Shown here in pieces: positions 1 to 11,775 of a DNA stretch of 64,000 nt (the stretch's first letter is position 1; each line of letters begins with the position of its first letter). Both the position numbers and the translations under genes were made by a program. Source of the stretch: Chinchilla lanigera (Eukaryota > Chordata > Mammalia > Rodentia > Chinchillidae); the NCBI RefSeq assembly GCF_000276665.1, contig NW_004955465.1:2181096-2245095 (forward strand), given 5' to 3'. The notes beneath the pieces were generated by a model. It did no database searches and was not told where the DNA came from. It saw nothing but the letters and a program-made list of their open reading frames with translations.

Positions 1-870
1 ACATGCACTAGTAAAAATAAAGATTAAAAAACTTGCCATTGAGTTCCCTAAGGGAATAATAGATTTCTAATAGACCACTGGATACAAAGGGTAGGAGCTA
101 GAGAAAAAGGTCATATTTGGACACTTGCACCAGAATGTCAATGTATAAGAAATATTTATATAGATGAAGTCATGGGGATGGCTAAAGTTGTTCAGGTAAA
201 ATATATACAGCCATCAAAAACAGAAAAAGAAGAAAGCAAACTAATCTTACTGAACGTCATTTCCACTGTATACCTTTTTTGAGCAAAAAGGAAGAATTTC
301 TTTCTATTTTTGGCTCAGTAAATCTAAAACCTTTTCATCCAAGACCTAGAATCTGTAGTGCTCTTCGTAGATGTAACAAAGTGTTACATCTTTGTTAATG
401 TAGGGATGTCTTTGCCACTATAAAGTCACCATAGTTAAAATTTTCTGATTGTTTCTTTTGTACCAAACACTAATTCTTTCTGGTTTTCATGTTTTTACCT
501 ATTTCAGTACATGTTTGCAGTAGATAATGTTAAATTCCTGTTAGGGAGTAGGGACAGGTAGTTAACTTACCACATCTAAATTCCTTTTATTCCCCTTCCT
601 TCTCCTCTCACCTCTCTCCTACCATCTCCAGCTCCCTTTCCCACTTGCAAAAGATATATCTCCTGTTTCCTATTATCCCACTTTTATTTTGTTTTCTTCT
701 TCATTATTTATATTTTCGGTTTCTAATGTAACAGAAATTATGTGATATTCAAGCTTGTGGGACTAATTTATTTTCCTTTACATCGTGGTCTCAAGTTATG
801 ACAAACACTAGTCTAAAATCTAGTGTTAATCAACTTCCATTACTGTAAGAAATAGTTGAGTTAATTAATT
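1..870. other. unique AT-rich DNA, no recognised feature
   Basis: No repeat, splice-bounded exon or long open frame was recognised. A polypyrimidine-rich patch lies near 575-700. It reads as ordinary intergenic or intronic sequence. Confidence 0.5.
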
Positions 871-1200
871 TATAAAGACCAAAGATTTATTTTGGCTCAT
901 AATTTGGGAAGTTCAGTCCATAGTTGGTTCTCCCTCTTCCTCTGGGCCCGTGGCAGGGCAGCTCTTCATGACAAAAGCATACCGTTGAGCCAAACTTCTT
1001 GCTTCATGGGAAAGGTAGAAAGAAGAGAGGAAAAGAGAAAGAAAGAAGGCTGTGGGGGCACTCACATCCCCTTCGAGAACACACACACAAACCCCCCATT
1101 AGGTGCTGCCTCTTAAAGGTCCCACCAACCCCCAATAGCACCTTGCTGGGGACAAGCTTTTAACACATGGGTCTTGGCGGACATTTTTGATCCAAAGTAT
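871..1200 (-). mobile_element. solitary LTR, MaLR (MT/MTE-like), 5' end degraded
   Basis: Read on the + strand it shows the antisense hallmarks of this LTR group: TTTATTTTGGCTCAT, then CAGTCCATAGTTGG, GGGCCCGTGGCAGGGCAG, a purine-rich middle, CCCACCAACCCCCAATAG and ACACATGGGTCTTGGCGGAC. The same order recurs at 4832, 25605, 33343, 37460 and 60985. The family belongs to the non-autonomous ERVL-MaLR retrotransposons. No internal region is attached, so it is a solo LTR. Subfamily name is from memory. Confidence 0.65.
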
Positions 1201-1235
1201 AGGAAGTAGATATATATAGGTAATGGATTACATAC

Positions 1236-1425
1236 ACACATTTAGTGCTATGGGGTAGGCATTTTTATTGTTATCACCACTGTCCTCCTTTTGCACATGA
1301 GGAAACTGGGAAACAGATAAAATAACCTCCCTCAGGTGACACACTGATGGGTTTCTACTCGGTCTAAGTTTTAGTCTCAGCTCTGTGTTCTTAGTCACTA
1401 CCCTGAACAGCTGCCACATCTGAGT
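1236..1425 (+). mobile_element. MIR SINE
   Basis: The core pattern is visible: a degraded TTATTGTTATCACCACT, GCACATGAGGAAACTGGGA, then AATAACCTCCCTCAGGTGACACA and a tail ending at ACCCTGAACAGCTGCCAC. MIR is an ancient tRNA-derived SINE shared by mammals. Confidence 0.7.
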
Positions 1426-4400
1426 AATAACTATGTGATATATGCCACCAAAAAATTAAAGACCCAAGGACATGCCTGCCTTAAAAATAAAGCAAAGAAG
1501 CAAGTTGTCAAATTCCAAGTGATTGACTGGCTCTTTCACTCTTAACCTCTTACACAATTAAACGAGACAGCCATCAGCAACAGTCACCAAAAGACAAAAT
1601 TTATAGGTTAGTAAAAAATAAAAATACTTAGAATGAGCTGATTCTACCTACTAGCTTGCTTCTGTATTTTAATTGAACAAATAAAGATGTTATTTTGTAC
1701 TAATAGTGCAACCCCATTCAGTCTGGGATTCTCGGGAGCCCCTCAGAAGCACAGTATGGAAATCCAGGGGACACCATGACACAGGCACTCTTCTGCCCAC
1801 CCACCTGTCGATTCCTTAGCAACCAGTTCACCTCCACCCACTGCTCCCAAGGGGCCCCTGCTCCATCCAAGAAGGGGTACTTTTGTTTATTACCTTTTAA
1901 TGTTCCTTTCTGTTTCTTTGTTTGATATCAGGATTGTTTTCTGACTGATCCATGAACACCATGGCTTCTGTCCAGTGTTTGTTGGCCTCATGCTTGTCTA
2001 GGGTGAAATTTATGTCAAAGATCAGATGAGCCCTAACTTTCTCCTGAAAACTTTGCAGATGGCTCTTATTCAGAATTATGTATCTCTTCTCTTAAATATT
2101 AGGATTATGACTAATAAGTTAGATGTGATTGGGTAATTGGGTCACTTGCAAAAGTCATTCTTTGCCTAGCAAGGTGAAGTGTTTTGAGGATCTAGACCAA
2201 AGTTTGCTTTTTTATATACAAAAGAGTCATTGATACCAAGCTAAATACAAGCCCTTCAGGTAATTGTAACTCCTTAATTTTTCTTAAGTGGGTTGACTTT
2301 ACTTGCTTTGGTCTTGCCAAAAAGTCAGGACAAAAAAGCCATCAAAACCCAATTACTAAGAGAAAAAATAAAGTAAACGGAAAATGCACAGTATGAATTT
2401 TAATACAATGTTTAAAATGATTAGACAGGTGAAACAAACACCATATACTATCATGAAAACAGCTTATAACAAATGCATGTTTCTACATAATACTTTACAT
2501 TATCATAAGTACTTTTAAGAGAAATCTCTTGTCAAATAAGTATATGTGCAAGTAGCTTAGAGAAGCTATTTTACTTTCCACAGTAAAAACAAGACCAAAT
2601 AGAATTTTTTTCATCTATTTCATTTTAGCAGAATCATAATCATGTTATGTCACTGGATCTGGATTATTTGAGGGTCACTGGAATTTTATGCTAATAGAAA
2701 ATATGGCACATATGGTGAACAGAAAATGGAGACAACTTAAGTTTTTTAAATGTTGCTGAAATTCAGTCCAAACCCAAAAATTCTTCTGTATTACTCACAT
2801 TGTATTAAACAGACCCACACTAGCTGTTCTTGACAATTGTCAAACGTTGCAATCACTGACTCTTGGATGATTCTGACCTAGAGTTTCTGAGGCATTGACT
2901 GGCCTCCTGCTGTTTCTCCTTATTTTGGCAACCATTATGTTGAAAATATTTCAATTTAAAGTGGAAAAATAAAATCAAGAAGCTAAATGATTACCAATCA
3001 TTTAAGGGTGTGCTTGATCAATAAACAGCCACCTCTTTCCATCATGGTTCTTTTCAAAATTCTAAAGATTGTACAAACCATCTTCTGGATTGTCTTCTGT
3101 TTCTGCTTACATTTGTGATTAACTGAGAGACAGAAGAAGCACCCAAAGGGGTTATTAGTCTTGACTGATTTCTGATCATGATTAAACAGAAACAGTAGGA
3201 ACAAATAGGTTAGAACACTTCTTCTGAAACCTTTCTTGTACCACTATCTAGAATATTCTTTTTTGATCTGAAATCTCAAATCACCTGCAACAGTTTGGTA
3301 TTTAAAAATTAATTTTTTATCTACCTATGATTCTTTAAGAGGTATTTTAGATGTAGGCACAGACTTCTTCTTTGTAATGTAGTGGCTTCACTGCATATAC
3401 ATAATAAATATATATAATAAATACATAATAATAATAGAGGGTTCAGCCAACAGACATCTCTACAGACCGGCGTGTAAGTTTAGAATTCTTTAAATGAATT
3501 ATTTGTAAATATATAGGGATGCTGTAAATTAAGGAAGTCATGGAAACATTGGATCTTAGAGTTGGCATTAAAAAGCCTTGTAGTATAGTTTCCAGCTCAC
3601 TTAAACATATCCTTCTAGAATATTCTTGAAAATGAGCATTGAGCCTGTATTGTAATCCTCCAGTGAAAGAAAAATAGCTGTTAAATTAGACTCTGAAAAA
3701 TTCCTACCGTTTTGACCTTTCCATAAAGCAAAACACCATTTCCAAACTAGTTTTTAGAAAAGAACCTGGATTTTTCACATATTTATTTAAACCTACCCCT
3801 TTTTGGAAGACAGACTACACTGTACCTGTCCACATCTTAACCAATTAAACTTTCCTGCAGCAGTGAGAAAAGTTCAAAAGTCTTTTGAACCATTAGAGAT
3901 TTATAGTTGCCAGTTAGTTGTGTGACAATTACCCAGCTCTAAGACAATACCTGCAATAATCCTGTAAGTGCCTGCAGCCTCTAGAAGTAAAGGAACAATG
4001 TTCTTTCTTGGCAAGGAGTCTTGGTTAGCTCTGTGGAGCCACAGGTAGAATGCAAATTTGGAAAATTGTGCCGTCAATATGCTTTGGCTGGAAAAAAATC
4101 TGACATGAGATGCTTATCAGACATCCTTCTATTGTCTCCTTAACAATAAAGAGCCGTCCCACCAGCGGCCATTTTGGCATGCCATTCTGAGTAGAACAAA
4201 GGTGCCATGTATCAATAAGAAGAAGAATTCAAGAATGCACTGTGGTTTAGCACCCCTGCAGGAAGGTGACACAGAAGAATCTGGCTTGCATGAAACAGCC
4301 AAGACAATGATGAAGATGAAATCCAATTCTTGTTCATCTGTGACCTCTGTTCATTTTAAACTGTTTGAAAAAAGATCTACTCTAGGTGCATAGAAGCAAG

Positions 4401-4661
4401 GACATCATCCACCCTGAGAAGTTTGTGGCTGCTGCCAACTAGCTTAGAGAAATACTTATTCCACCCATAACTATTTTACAGCAAGCCTATCAGGAAAGCT
4501 GAATGAGAAAGAAGGAAATTTGGAAAGGATAAAGAACTCTCAAACCAGGGAACATTTTGGACTTGATACCTCAGTGGTACTAAAGCATCACAAGATCTTT
4601 TCTGGTGTTAGCAAGGTTTGGGTTCCCTCAAAGCTCCTTTATAGCCAAGTCACTGTCAGTG
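1426..4661. other. unique AT-rich DNA, no recognised feature
   Basis: Three kilobases without a recognisable repeat family or gene. A short ATA-rich run lies near 3398-3436. The segment 3540-3600 faintly resembles an old MIR-class element but is too diverged to call. Open frames here are all under about 70 codons. Confidence 0.5.
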
Positions 4662-4740
4662 CTGAGTGCTGCTTACTAGGGGTTTTCAAGAAGCACTGAC
4701 CTGAGTGCTGCTTACTAGGGGTTTTCAAGAAGCCACTGAC
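4662..4740. repeat. 39/40-bp tandem duplication
   Basis: The unit beginning CTGAGTGCTGCTTACTAGGG occurs at 4662-4700 and again at 4701-4740. The second copy has one extra C (AAGCCACTGACC against AAGCACTGACC). Near identity implies a recent local duplication in otherwise unique DNA. Confidence 0.9.
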
Positions 4741-4831
4741 CTGTCACTCAATGTCAAATCTAAACCCAGCAGGGAAAAAACATGTTTGGCATACTAGTGA
4801 TACATTTTGGTACTGCACTTTATGGTCACTA

Positions 4832-5211
4832 TGTTAGTCAGATTTCTGTTAGTGCAATAAAAAACCTAAAACAATCAATTTATAAGAAGGAAAGGTTGGT
4901 TTAGGGGTCATGATTTCAGCATTTTCTGTCCATGGTCACTTGGCCTTGCTGCTTTGGACCTGTACTGGCACAGTACAACATGGTAACAAAAAGAAGCCTG
5001 TTTACCTCACAGCACCTAGAAAGTGAAAAGAGAAATGTGGGGAGTCAGTGTCCCATATATCCCCTTCAGGGACATGCCACCAATGACTTAACTTCCTCCC
5101 ACAAGGCCTCACCTCCTAAAGCTTACGCTACCTCCTAATAGTGCCACAGCCTGGCACCCAAGCCTTCAATACATGAGCTTTTTGGTGACACTCAAGAGTC
5201 AAACTATACCA
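4832..5211 (-). mobile_element. solitary LTR, MaLR (MT/MTE-like), nearly full length
   Basis: In antisense it runs from TGTTAGTCAGATTTCTGTTA to CAAACTATACCA, so the element has the TG...CA ends of an LTR. Internal landmarks include GGTTGGTTTAGGGGTCATG, CAGCACCTAGAAAGTG, CTTCCTCCCACAAGGCCTCA and ACATGAGCTTTTTGGTGACA, in the same order as the other copies in the window. Confidence 0.7.
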
Positions 5212-6939
5212 TCCACTGTAGGTACTGACATAAACATCAGTTTTCTTGCTCTATTTATACTAAGGATTGAGACATACTCTAAATGACCACAAAAGTCAAA
5301 AGAGAGAAAGTTACATGTGGATTCCAATTGGAGGATTTTTAGTCAACTGGACAAATAAAATTATTTTCTCTACTGTATTTTTGTCAAAGGTAATGTTATA
5401 ACTCTTTTCAAATAATATTTCTTCAACATACCAGGTACTGGAATCTGAAGAAATAAAGATGAAAAACATTGGTCCCATCCTTGGAAAGAAAATGTATGTC
5501 CACCACAAAGCCAATTTCAATGTACAGTGGCAAATACAGTGGTAGCAGGTATCCCTTGGAGCTAGGGAGAGGAAAATGTGGCCCAGAGCCCCAAGGGAGG
5601 GTCATGCTTATGGATGAATTCCTGTGTCCATGCCTTCTCTCTTTTCCATCTCTAGAAGGCATGGTTTAATGACAAAAAGGACAAAGGTTTTGAAAGAACA
5701 TTTAACAGTTTTGTATATTACAGTAGCATGTCAGCTCTTGGCCCCCACCTCTAAATCAATTGCTCACCATCCTTCTCTTTTTAGTTATCTCACAATTTGT
5801 CTATTTCCTCTTAGATCACTCTTTCTTTGAGAATTGCTCATTGCCTTCTCTTCTTCCCATTCTTCTTATGATACCAAAAGAAATGCTAAAGCAAAATAAA
5901 ACAGGATAAAATGGCATTGCATCTAGGTGAGTCACATCAGCTCTGACTAGTTCCTGAGGAGACTTCCTTTCTCTGGAGGTGAACTTTTCCATCTTTTTCT
6001 CACTAGTGATAGTATTATACTGCTTACAGATATACTGGTGCTAAGAGAGATGGCTATAGCTATTAATGGAATTAGACAGGATCACAGATTTTGAAACACT
6101 GGCAGGATTTTTTCTGGGATAAGGTTTTCTATGTCCCAAATTTTGACTCAGGCTTTTTAATTCCTTGGGGGCAAGCAAGCAGAAGTTTCCGTTGAGACCC
6201 AATCAGTAAGTGGTGTAGTTTGCTTGGTCTCAAGCACGTTAGCCACCAGCTGAATGACTGAGTGTGTTGGGGCTATCAGGATGGGTGGAGCAGACTCATT
6301 GGTCCTACCCTATCTACACCACAGGCCCTAGGCAGCCCATCCATGTCCTGCTTGACTACAGGCTGCAGAAGTACAGTATGTGGATAGGTGTTGATAGCAT
6401 TAGAAGTTGATAATTTCAGAGTTGGACATGAGATAAATGAACTTCATGAATAACAAATCAGAGTAGAGATCTGTGCAAGCCGGTATCAATTCCACTTTGG
6501 GCCCAAGAAAACACCAACATCCCTGGTTCTCCTCTTGAATGTTTGGGATCCTGACCCTCCCCAAAGTATGTACATCCCTAGAAGAAACCCTTACCTCAGC
6601 TCTTCCTGACCATTCTTCACAACCAAGAGTTAATTAAGTAACTAGCTGAGGTTGGCATGTACTTGCTAAACCTGTTCTGGCTTTTGAGGACTCAACGCAG
6701 ATTCTGTATACTTCAGGAAGCAGCATCTAACAGAGACAGACACACAAACATGTTACAATATTGAAGTGTGATCTGTAGTAGGAACTTCTCAGCCAAAGTA
6801 GCTATGGCTAAAACCTACAGATTTATTAGAGTCTTCAGCATTAATTGTACTAACAGTAAACTGACATGTTTTTAGGCTTCTCTTCTGTTATTCTCTGTTT
6901 TGTCTTTTTTTCCTCCTGTATTTCCTGTATTATTCTTCC
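5212..6939. other. unique DNA, no recognised feature
   Basis: No repeat family was recognised. Three overlapping short open frames on both strands around 5420-5670 share no family signature and look like chance overlap. Confidence 0.5.
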
Positions 6940-7050
6940 TTCATTCCTTGCTTGATTCCTTCTTTCCCTCCCTCCTTCTTCCTTCTTTCCATCCTTCCTA
7001 CCTTCCTTCCTTCCTACCTTCCTTCCTTCCTTCTTTCCTTTCTGTTACTT
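6940..7050. repeat. (TTCC)n imperfect microsatellite
   Basis: A pyrimidine tract of interrupted CCTT/TTCC units. It creates a spurious open frame rich in Pro, Ser, Phe and Leu. Confidence 0.95.
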
Positions 7051-7499
7051 TCTTTCTAGCCTGTACACTGAGAGATGATTTACTTTTTGGTTTAGAACAG
7101 TAGTTGGTAAAAACCAACACTGATATCTGTTTGTACCTTCAGAACCAATGCAAAGAATATTAAATCAAATTGTGTCTTCCCGTGTTCTACTGAACTAGGA
7201 GAAACACTTTCAAGCTAAAGTGGCTCCTACAGACAAATCCCTACCAGGTGAGTCCCCAAATGCCGAAAGTGAGAAAAGGCCTGCTACTTAATTTTTGTCC
7301 TTCCAGCGTAAAAATAAAGAAAAACAGAGCAAAACAAAAATCCCTCACCTACTCAGCACTACTACAAAATTAGGTCCCAATTATTTATATCTTCCCTCAA
7401 GGCTTGAAAGGGAGCAAGTGTGATGCCCCTGTTTCTGGCATGTTACAAATACCCTCTTATATACCCCATTACCTTGAACTCTCCTGTAACATGACACTG
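7051..7499. other. unique DNA, no recognised feature
   Basis: AT-rich sequence between the TTCC tract and the Tigger fossil. Nothing recognised. Confidence 0.5.
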
Positions 7500-8406
7500 C
7501 AATCATCCATTGCTCTAGGATGGAGATGCATCATCCGAACTGCATCACTAGGCAATTTCTTTGCTGTGAAAACCCTGAATATTGTAGAACCTGTGTGGTC
7601 TAGGTCACCCACATGTGGCCTCCTGATGCAATGGAGGGATATGGTAAACTTGATATACACAAGGTTATAGTTGGTAAAATGTGGCATGTTTTTATACATT
7701 ACACATTTATTATATGTATTTCTATATATATATATACACAAAATATGATCAAAATATATGGTAGATGTTTAATTTTTAAAAATATTACAGTAAAAGATAC
7801 ATTGCCTTAATCTCCCTCAAAATACTTCTCCTCTCTGAACACACACTCACCCCCTCGTTCTCGCCACTTTCTGAAGCAGTTCTGAAAGTCCTCTTTGGGA
7901 GTGTCTATAGTGGTTACCTCAATCTCTTGCATCAGTTCAAAACATTTATTGCAATTTTGGGCAAATAAAAATATTAGGATGTGTTCACATCCACCGTATT
8001 CTCTGACTGTGGGATTCTGTGACTTCCAGCTCTTCCCCAAAGTCAAAATGATCATGAAAGCTAATACAATTTTTAGAATTTAAATGTTCACTGTATTTTT
8101 TAATCACACAGAGAATATTACCTAAAATGTATAGTAAATGCATAAACCAGTAGCCTAATTACTACTATCAAATATTCTGCATCATACATATTTAAGTGTG
8201 CTCTACTCTTGTATGATAGGCAGAGCAGTAGGGTGGTTTGTACCAACCTCACCATAAAGACGTAAGTAGTGCATTGTGCTGTGACATTAAGAAAACTAAG
8301 ATATCAGTAGATGATAGACATTTTCAGCTCCAGTTGAATCTAAAGGCGTTGTTGTCTGAATATGGTCCATCCTTCGCTGAACTTCATTATGTGAAACACA
8401 ACTACA
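7500..8406 (+). mobile_element. TcMar-Tigger DNA transposon fossil (MER2-like), split by a mariner
   Basis: The left part starts CAATCATCCATTGCTCTAGG and continues CTGCATCACTAGGCAATTTC and AACCTGTGTGGTCTAGG, paralleling a remembered Tigger-derived MITE (CAGTCATGCATCGCTTAACG, GTCGTTAGGCGATTTCG). The right part (about 8118-8406) has GCAGAGCAGTAGGGTGGTTT, ATTTTCAGCTCCAGTTGAAT and a TIR-like end at ACAACTACAG. A palindromic mariner at 7732-8117 separates the two parts. Non-coding remnant; subfamily approximate. Confidence 0.65.
7732..8117. mobile_element. palindromic mariner-like element, copy 1
   Basis: On the - strand the left half encodes a mariner transposase C-terminus, with FELMQEIE, EDFQNCFRKW and a terminal YFEGD followed by a stop (about 7810-7950). 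From about 7985 the + strand encodes HPPYS then CDFQLFPKVK, the region around the last catalytic Asp of DD34D transposases. So two C-terminal segments point outward from a central junction. The right arm is largely deleted. Ends carry ATGATCAAAATATATGG and its inverted counterpart near 8085-8117. Not a functional gene. Confidence 0.75.
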
Positions 8407-8414
8407 GTATTATT

Positions 8415-8480
8415 TTTGTACCCATTTTATAGAAGAGAAAAACAGGCGCAGCTTATTCAAGCGATTTGCCCATGTACTTC
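8415..8480 (+). mobile_element. MIR SINE core fragment
   Basis: GTACCCATTTTATAGAAGAG followed by AAAACAGGCGCAGCTTATTC and GATTTGCCC matches the conserved MIR core (CCATTTTACAGATGAGGAAA type). Short and flanked by unrelated sequence. Confidence 0.5.
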
Positions 8481-10059
8481 CCTGGATTGGCCCAGATTCT
8501 TCCCTGCAAATATGAACAAACCAAAAAAATATATAAAAATAAATAAATCAGGGATTTCTGTTGGAAGTTTTGCAACCCACAGCTGGAAGCAACCAGTGCT
8601 GGTTTCTGGTTTAAATTCGCACTTTTCAACAATTCCTTCTGAAGTGGACCTTGTCCAAAAGGAGCAATCTTGTGACTTCGGGGAATCTAGGCAAGCCCCC
8701 TCACCTCCAAGTCATACACCCTCACTTTTCTAAGGGCCAGAATCATCTCTGCAACCATTTGAGAAGAAGCATGGTAATTCTATTTGGAGTGGTAGTGGTC
8801 AACCAAGCCTATACTCAAAATGTCAAGCAAAGATCAGAACCCTTTATGAGAGCAAGTGTGGGTATGAAGGAAGTCAGCAACTTGGAGAAACTTGAAGAAG
8901 TTTCACAGAGCAAAGACAGCAGGAAGGAGCGGGCTGGAGGCAAACTTCACAAAGGACTCCTTCTGACCAGCCAGCCTGGCTGATCACAAGGCTCTTGTCG
9001 AGGGCAGGAGCAACCAGGGCGCCCTCAAGTCTGTAGCCTTAATTAGCGTCAAAGCCAGGCTCCACAACCACCCAGCCAGTAGTTTGGCCCACTGTCCCCT
9101 TGGGGACCATAAGATCATGAGGCCTCTGGGCCTCTATTCCTCTTACCATTATCCTCTTTCTGGAAGGAGACATGTAAGTAGTCAGGGACAGATGACATTT
9201 GACAAGCCAAACCATTTTTAAAGGGAGAGGGCCAGGCAAAGCCCTTTCAGATGTTGGAATTCATATCCTCCACCCCACTGCATAAATCCCAGCTAATTCT
9301 TAAACTCTCCAAAAGCTCAAGCATCACAGTGCCTGTCTAGTGGCTGTGAATTTACTTTTGGCCTGTAATTTCCCAATCTCCAAGTTAAGTGTATCTCCTA
9401 CCATATTTCCGTAGCAGGCAGAAACCCCCAACATGTATTTGAATGGTAGCACCTTCAGGTAACATGCACTATCTGTAAATTTGTTCTGTTTAAGGACTGT
9501 GCTGCATTCTGGGAAGATAAATGTAAAAACATTCCTGTGCTTGCTCTAGGATGACATGGCAACCATGTGATGAAATTGGGCAGATATTCTGTGGTTTTGA
9601 ACTCAAAAATTCATGGTCCGTCATACATTTAGACTTGAAATCATTAGTCTAAGTTCATATGTTTGTCACATACACCAAGTGGTTCTTAAATATTGCCAAA
9701 ATACTATGATGTATTTGGTTTTGTTTTCTCTGATTTTATATGGTCAAAGTGTTTGTTTTCCCAGTGGAAAGTGAGTCACAGATTTGTGCCGCCTAACTAG
9801 GACTTGTTCTAAAAAAAAAAAAAGTTTGAGGCTTATAACCTTGAAGTGTAGAAGAAATCATTTTTTAAAACCTTGTGCTTGAGTTGAAGATGCTTACAAT
9901 AGACCCAAAGGATTGTAAATACTAATGAAATAAAACTTTGGACTATACCTTACCTTCTACGCCTACCAGTCACCAGCACTAAAGGGTTGAACTGATACAT
10001 TCTATTTTTTTTGTTCCAACTACTCGAGAGACATACTGAGGGAAATAATTAATTTTAGA
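8481..10059. other. mostly unique DNA
   Basis: No repeat family was recognised apart from a 74-bp segment at 9561-9634 that resembles 10844-10917. Overlapping open frames near 8416-8983 carry no motif I can name. Confidence 0.45.
9561..9634. repeat. unidentified dispersed repeat, copy A
   Basis: This stretch, from AACCATGTGATGAAATTGGG to a CATTTAGAC end, aligns with 10844-10917 at roughly 80 percent with single-base gaps. The shared core is GATAAAATTGG/CAGATA, then CGTG, then AACTC, AAAATTC. Similarity was not seen beyond these limits. Family unknown to me. Confidence 0.5.
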
Positions 10060-10600
10060 TAATAATTTAGTCTCATTATAAAAATATCTGTCCACGTTCA
10101 AAATTTTAGAAAATACAGCAAAACCCAAAGGCAGAAATGTTAAAGACCAGTTATTTTACCATTTACCCTTGATATATTGGAATATTTCATAAGTTCTTAC
10201 TTTAAACAAATACAGGCATAAATATAGACCCTTTGGTTACAAAATTAGAATCATTCTGTACTTGCTATTTTGTAAGATGCTTTTCCTGAGCAATATATCA
10301 AGAATACTTCCCCAGGTACTAGATGTTATTTTCATACAAAATCATTTTTATGGCTGCAAAATAAAATAAACTATGATATAAATATATCAGAGTTTATTTA
10401 AACAGTTCTGTTGGGTACAGGATCTTTTTGTTATAAAAACAAGTTCATGTTATCTTGGTAGCTAAATTTTTCCCTTAATCTAGATTTTTTTTTACAGTTA
10501 AACTCTAGGAGTGAAGCATTATGTTGAAGGTCATGAACATTTACTGAACTTTTGAAACATATAGTCAAATGTCTTTTGAAAAGGCATCTGTCTTTTTTTG
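10060..10600 (-). mobile_element. old L1 (L1M) 3' end, antisense
   Basis: On the + strand it follows the antisense plan of old mammalian L1 tails: ACAAAATTAGAATCATTCTG, CTTGCTATTTTGTAAGATGC, CAATATATCAAGAATACTTC, TTTATGGCTGCAAAATAAAA, then CTCTAGGAGTGAAGCATTAT. Strong divergence indicates age. Confidence 0.65.
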
Positions 10601-11564
10601 AGCTGAAGATGTCGAGAGGTAGAAAGCCCAGTTTCCAGCCTCGGCTAGAAAGTCTGCCCTATAGCCAGGCTGGATGAGAACTGGCTGGCCTGCTTCATGA
10701 AGGAAATTCCGAACAGTCCTGCCTCGACCTTGAACTATAAGACCTGCCTTTACCTAATACCCATTTGGAAACTAGAATCCACTGGTAATGGTATTGGGTT
10801 TGTAGACAGGATGTCTGAGTTTTAAGTCCTCAGGCATCCACCAAACCTGTGATAAAATTGGACAGATAATCCGTGTTTTTCAACTCCAAAATTCCTGATC
10901 TGCCACAACTTTTAGACAGTCAGTCCATTCCCGATCCAGAATATGCACATTTCTGGACTGTGGGCCCAGTGTCCACAAAATTTCAAGTTCCCTAAGAATG
11001 GTTGACTCTAAGAGATGGCTCAGAATGACCTCTGAGATGTTCCACAGCTCATGAATGGATATTCCTCTTTTAAAAATACAAAACAAAACTGCATAACCCA
11101 CATGGTGTTCCTCTGCTATGGGGCATGCTAAAATGACTGCATGTAAGCATAGCATTTTGCACAAGTCTTTGGGATTGTGATCCAAAACTAGGTGGGAAGC
11201 AGAATCTTATTCAGAGTGCAGACTTGTTCCAAGTCAGCAACTCCTTTACTCACCCCGAACAGAGACATCATGTTCTTTATGTTACTACTGCAACTGGGAA
11301 ACAGCCCAGGCATGATACAGTCTCTTAGCCAGGTTAAAGAAGCTCTTTCATGGTTGTGAGTATGATCTGGGATCCACTTTTACTGCTTGCTATCTCTGCT
11401 AATTTATTATTCTCACCTAATAGTTTCTCTAGGGTGGGTAAGGCTGAAGTTGCAACTTGTTCAGAGGTAATCTATGTTCATTTATCAGCTGTTAGAGGGC
11501 TTGCTCTTCACTAGGATTTTTTTGTTAGAGACAGGAGAAACATGTTTAATTTTCTTTCTAGTAT
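10601..11564. other. mostly unique DNA with a 101-codon open frame
   Basis: No family was recognised. A - strand open frame at 10880-11185 of 101 codons overlaps the dispersed repeat copy B. It has no recognisable motif, no splice-site support I could see and no coding neighbours, so I do not call it a gene. Confidence 0.4.
10844..10917. repeat. unidentified dispersed repeat, copy B
   Basis: Partner of 9561-9634, same orientation, about 1.28 kb downstream, starting AACCTGTGATAAAATTGGAC and ending CAACTTTTAGAC. Confidence 0.5.
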
Positions 11565-11775
11565 GACAAATTACATTTATTTCTTGAGAGCTTACTAAGT
11601 GATGGACACTGGGCAAGACATTTTACATGTATTACCTGGCTTAGTCATTAAAATAATTCTGTCCAAGGTTCAATTATTCTAATTTTAAAGGTAAGGAAAC
11701 TGGACAGAAAGAGGCTAAGGAATTTCCCCAGACCCAAGCGACTAGGGAGTGGTGGAATTGGGGTCTGAATGAACA
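11565..11775 (+). mobile_element. MIR SINE, near full length
   Basis: It has the ordered MIR landmarks: AGCTTACTAAGTGATGGACA, TTTTACATGTATTACCTGGC, then AAAGGTAAGGAAACTGGACA, GAGGCTAAGGAATTTCCCC and GGAGTGGTGGAATTGGGGTC. Confidence 0.8.

Noticed and set aside
6900..7103. Pro/Ser/Phe-rich frame
   Set aside because: Produced by the TTCC microsatellite.
7807..8055. Mariner transposase as a live gene
   Set aside because: Only the C-terminal quarter is present and no copy keeps an N-terminal DNA-binding part or a complete catalytic domain.
10880..11185. 101-codon - strand open frame
   Set aside because: Overlaps an unidentified dispersed repeat and shows no motif or splice support.
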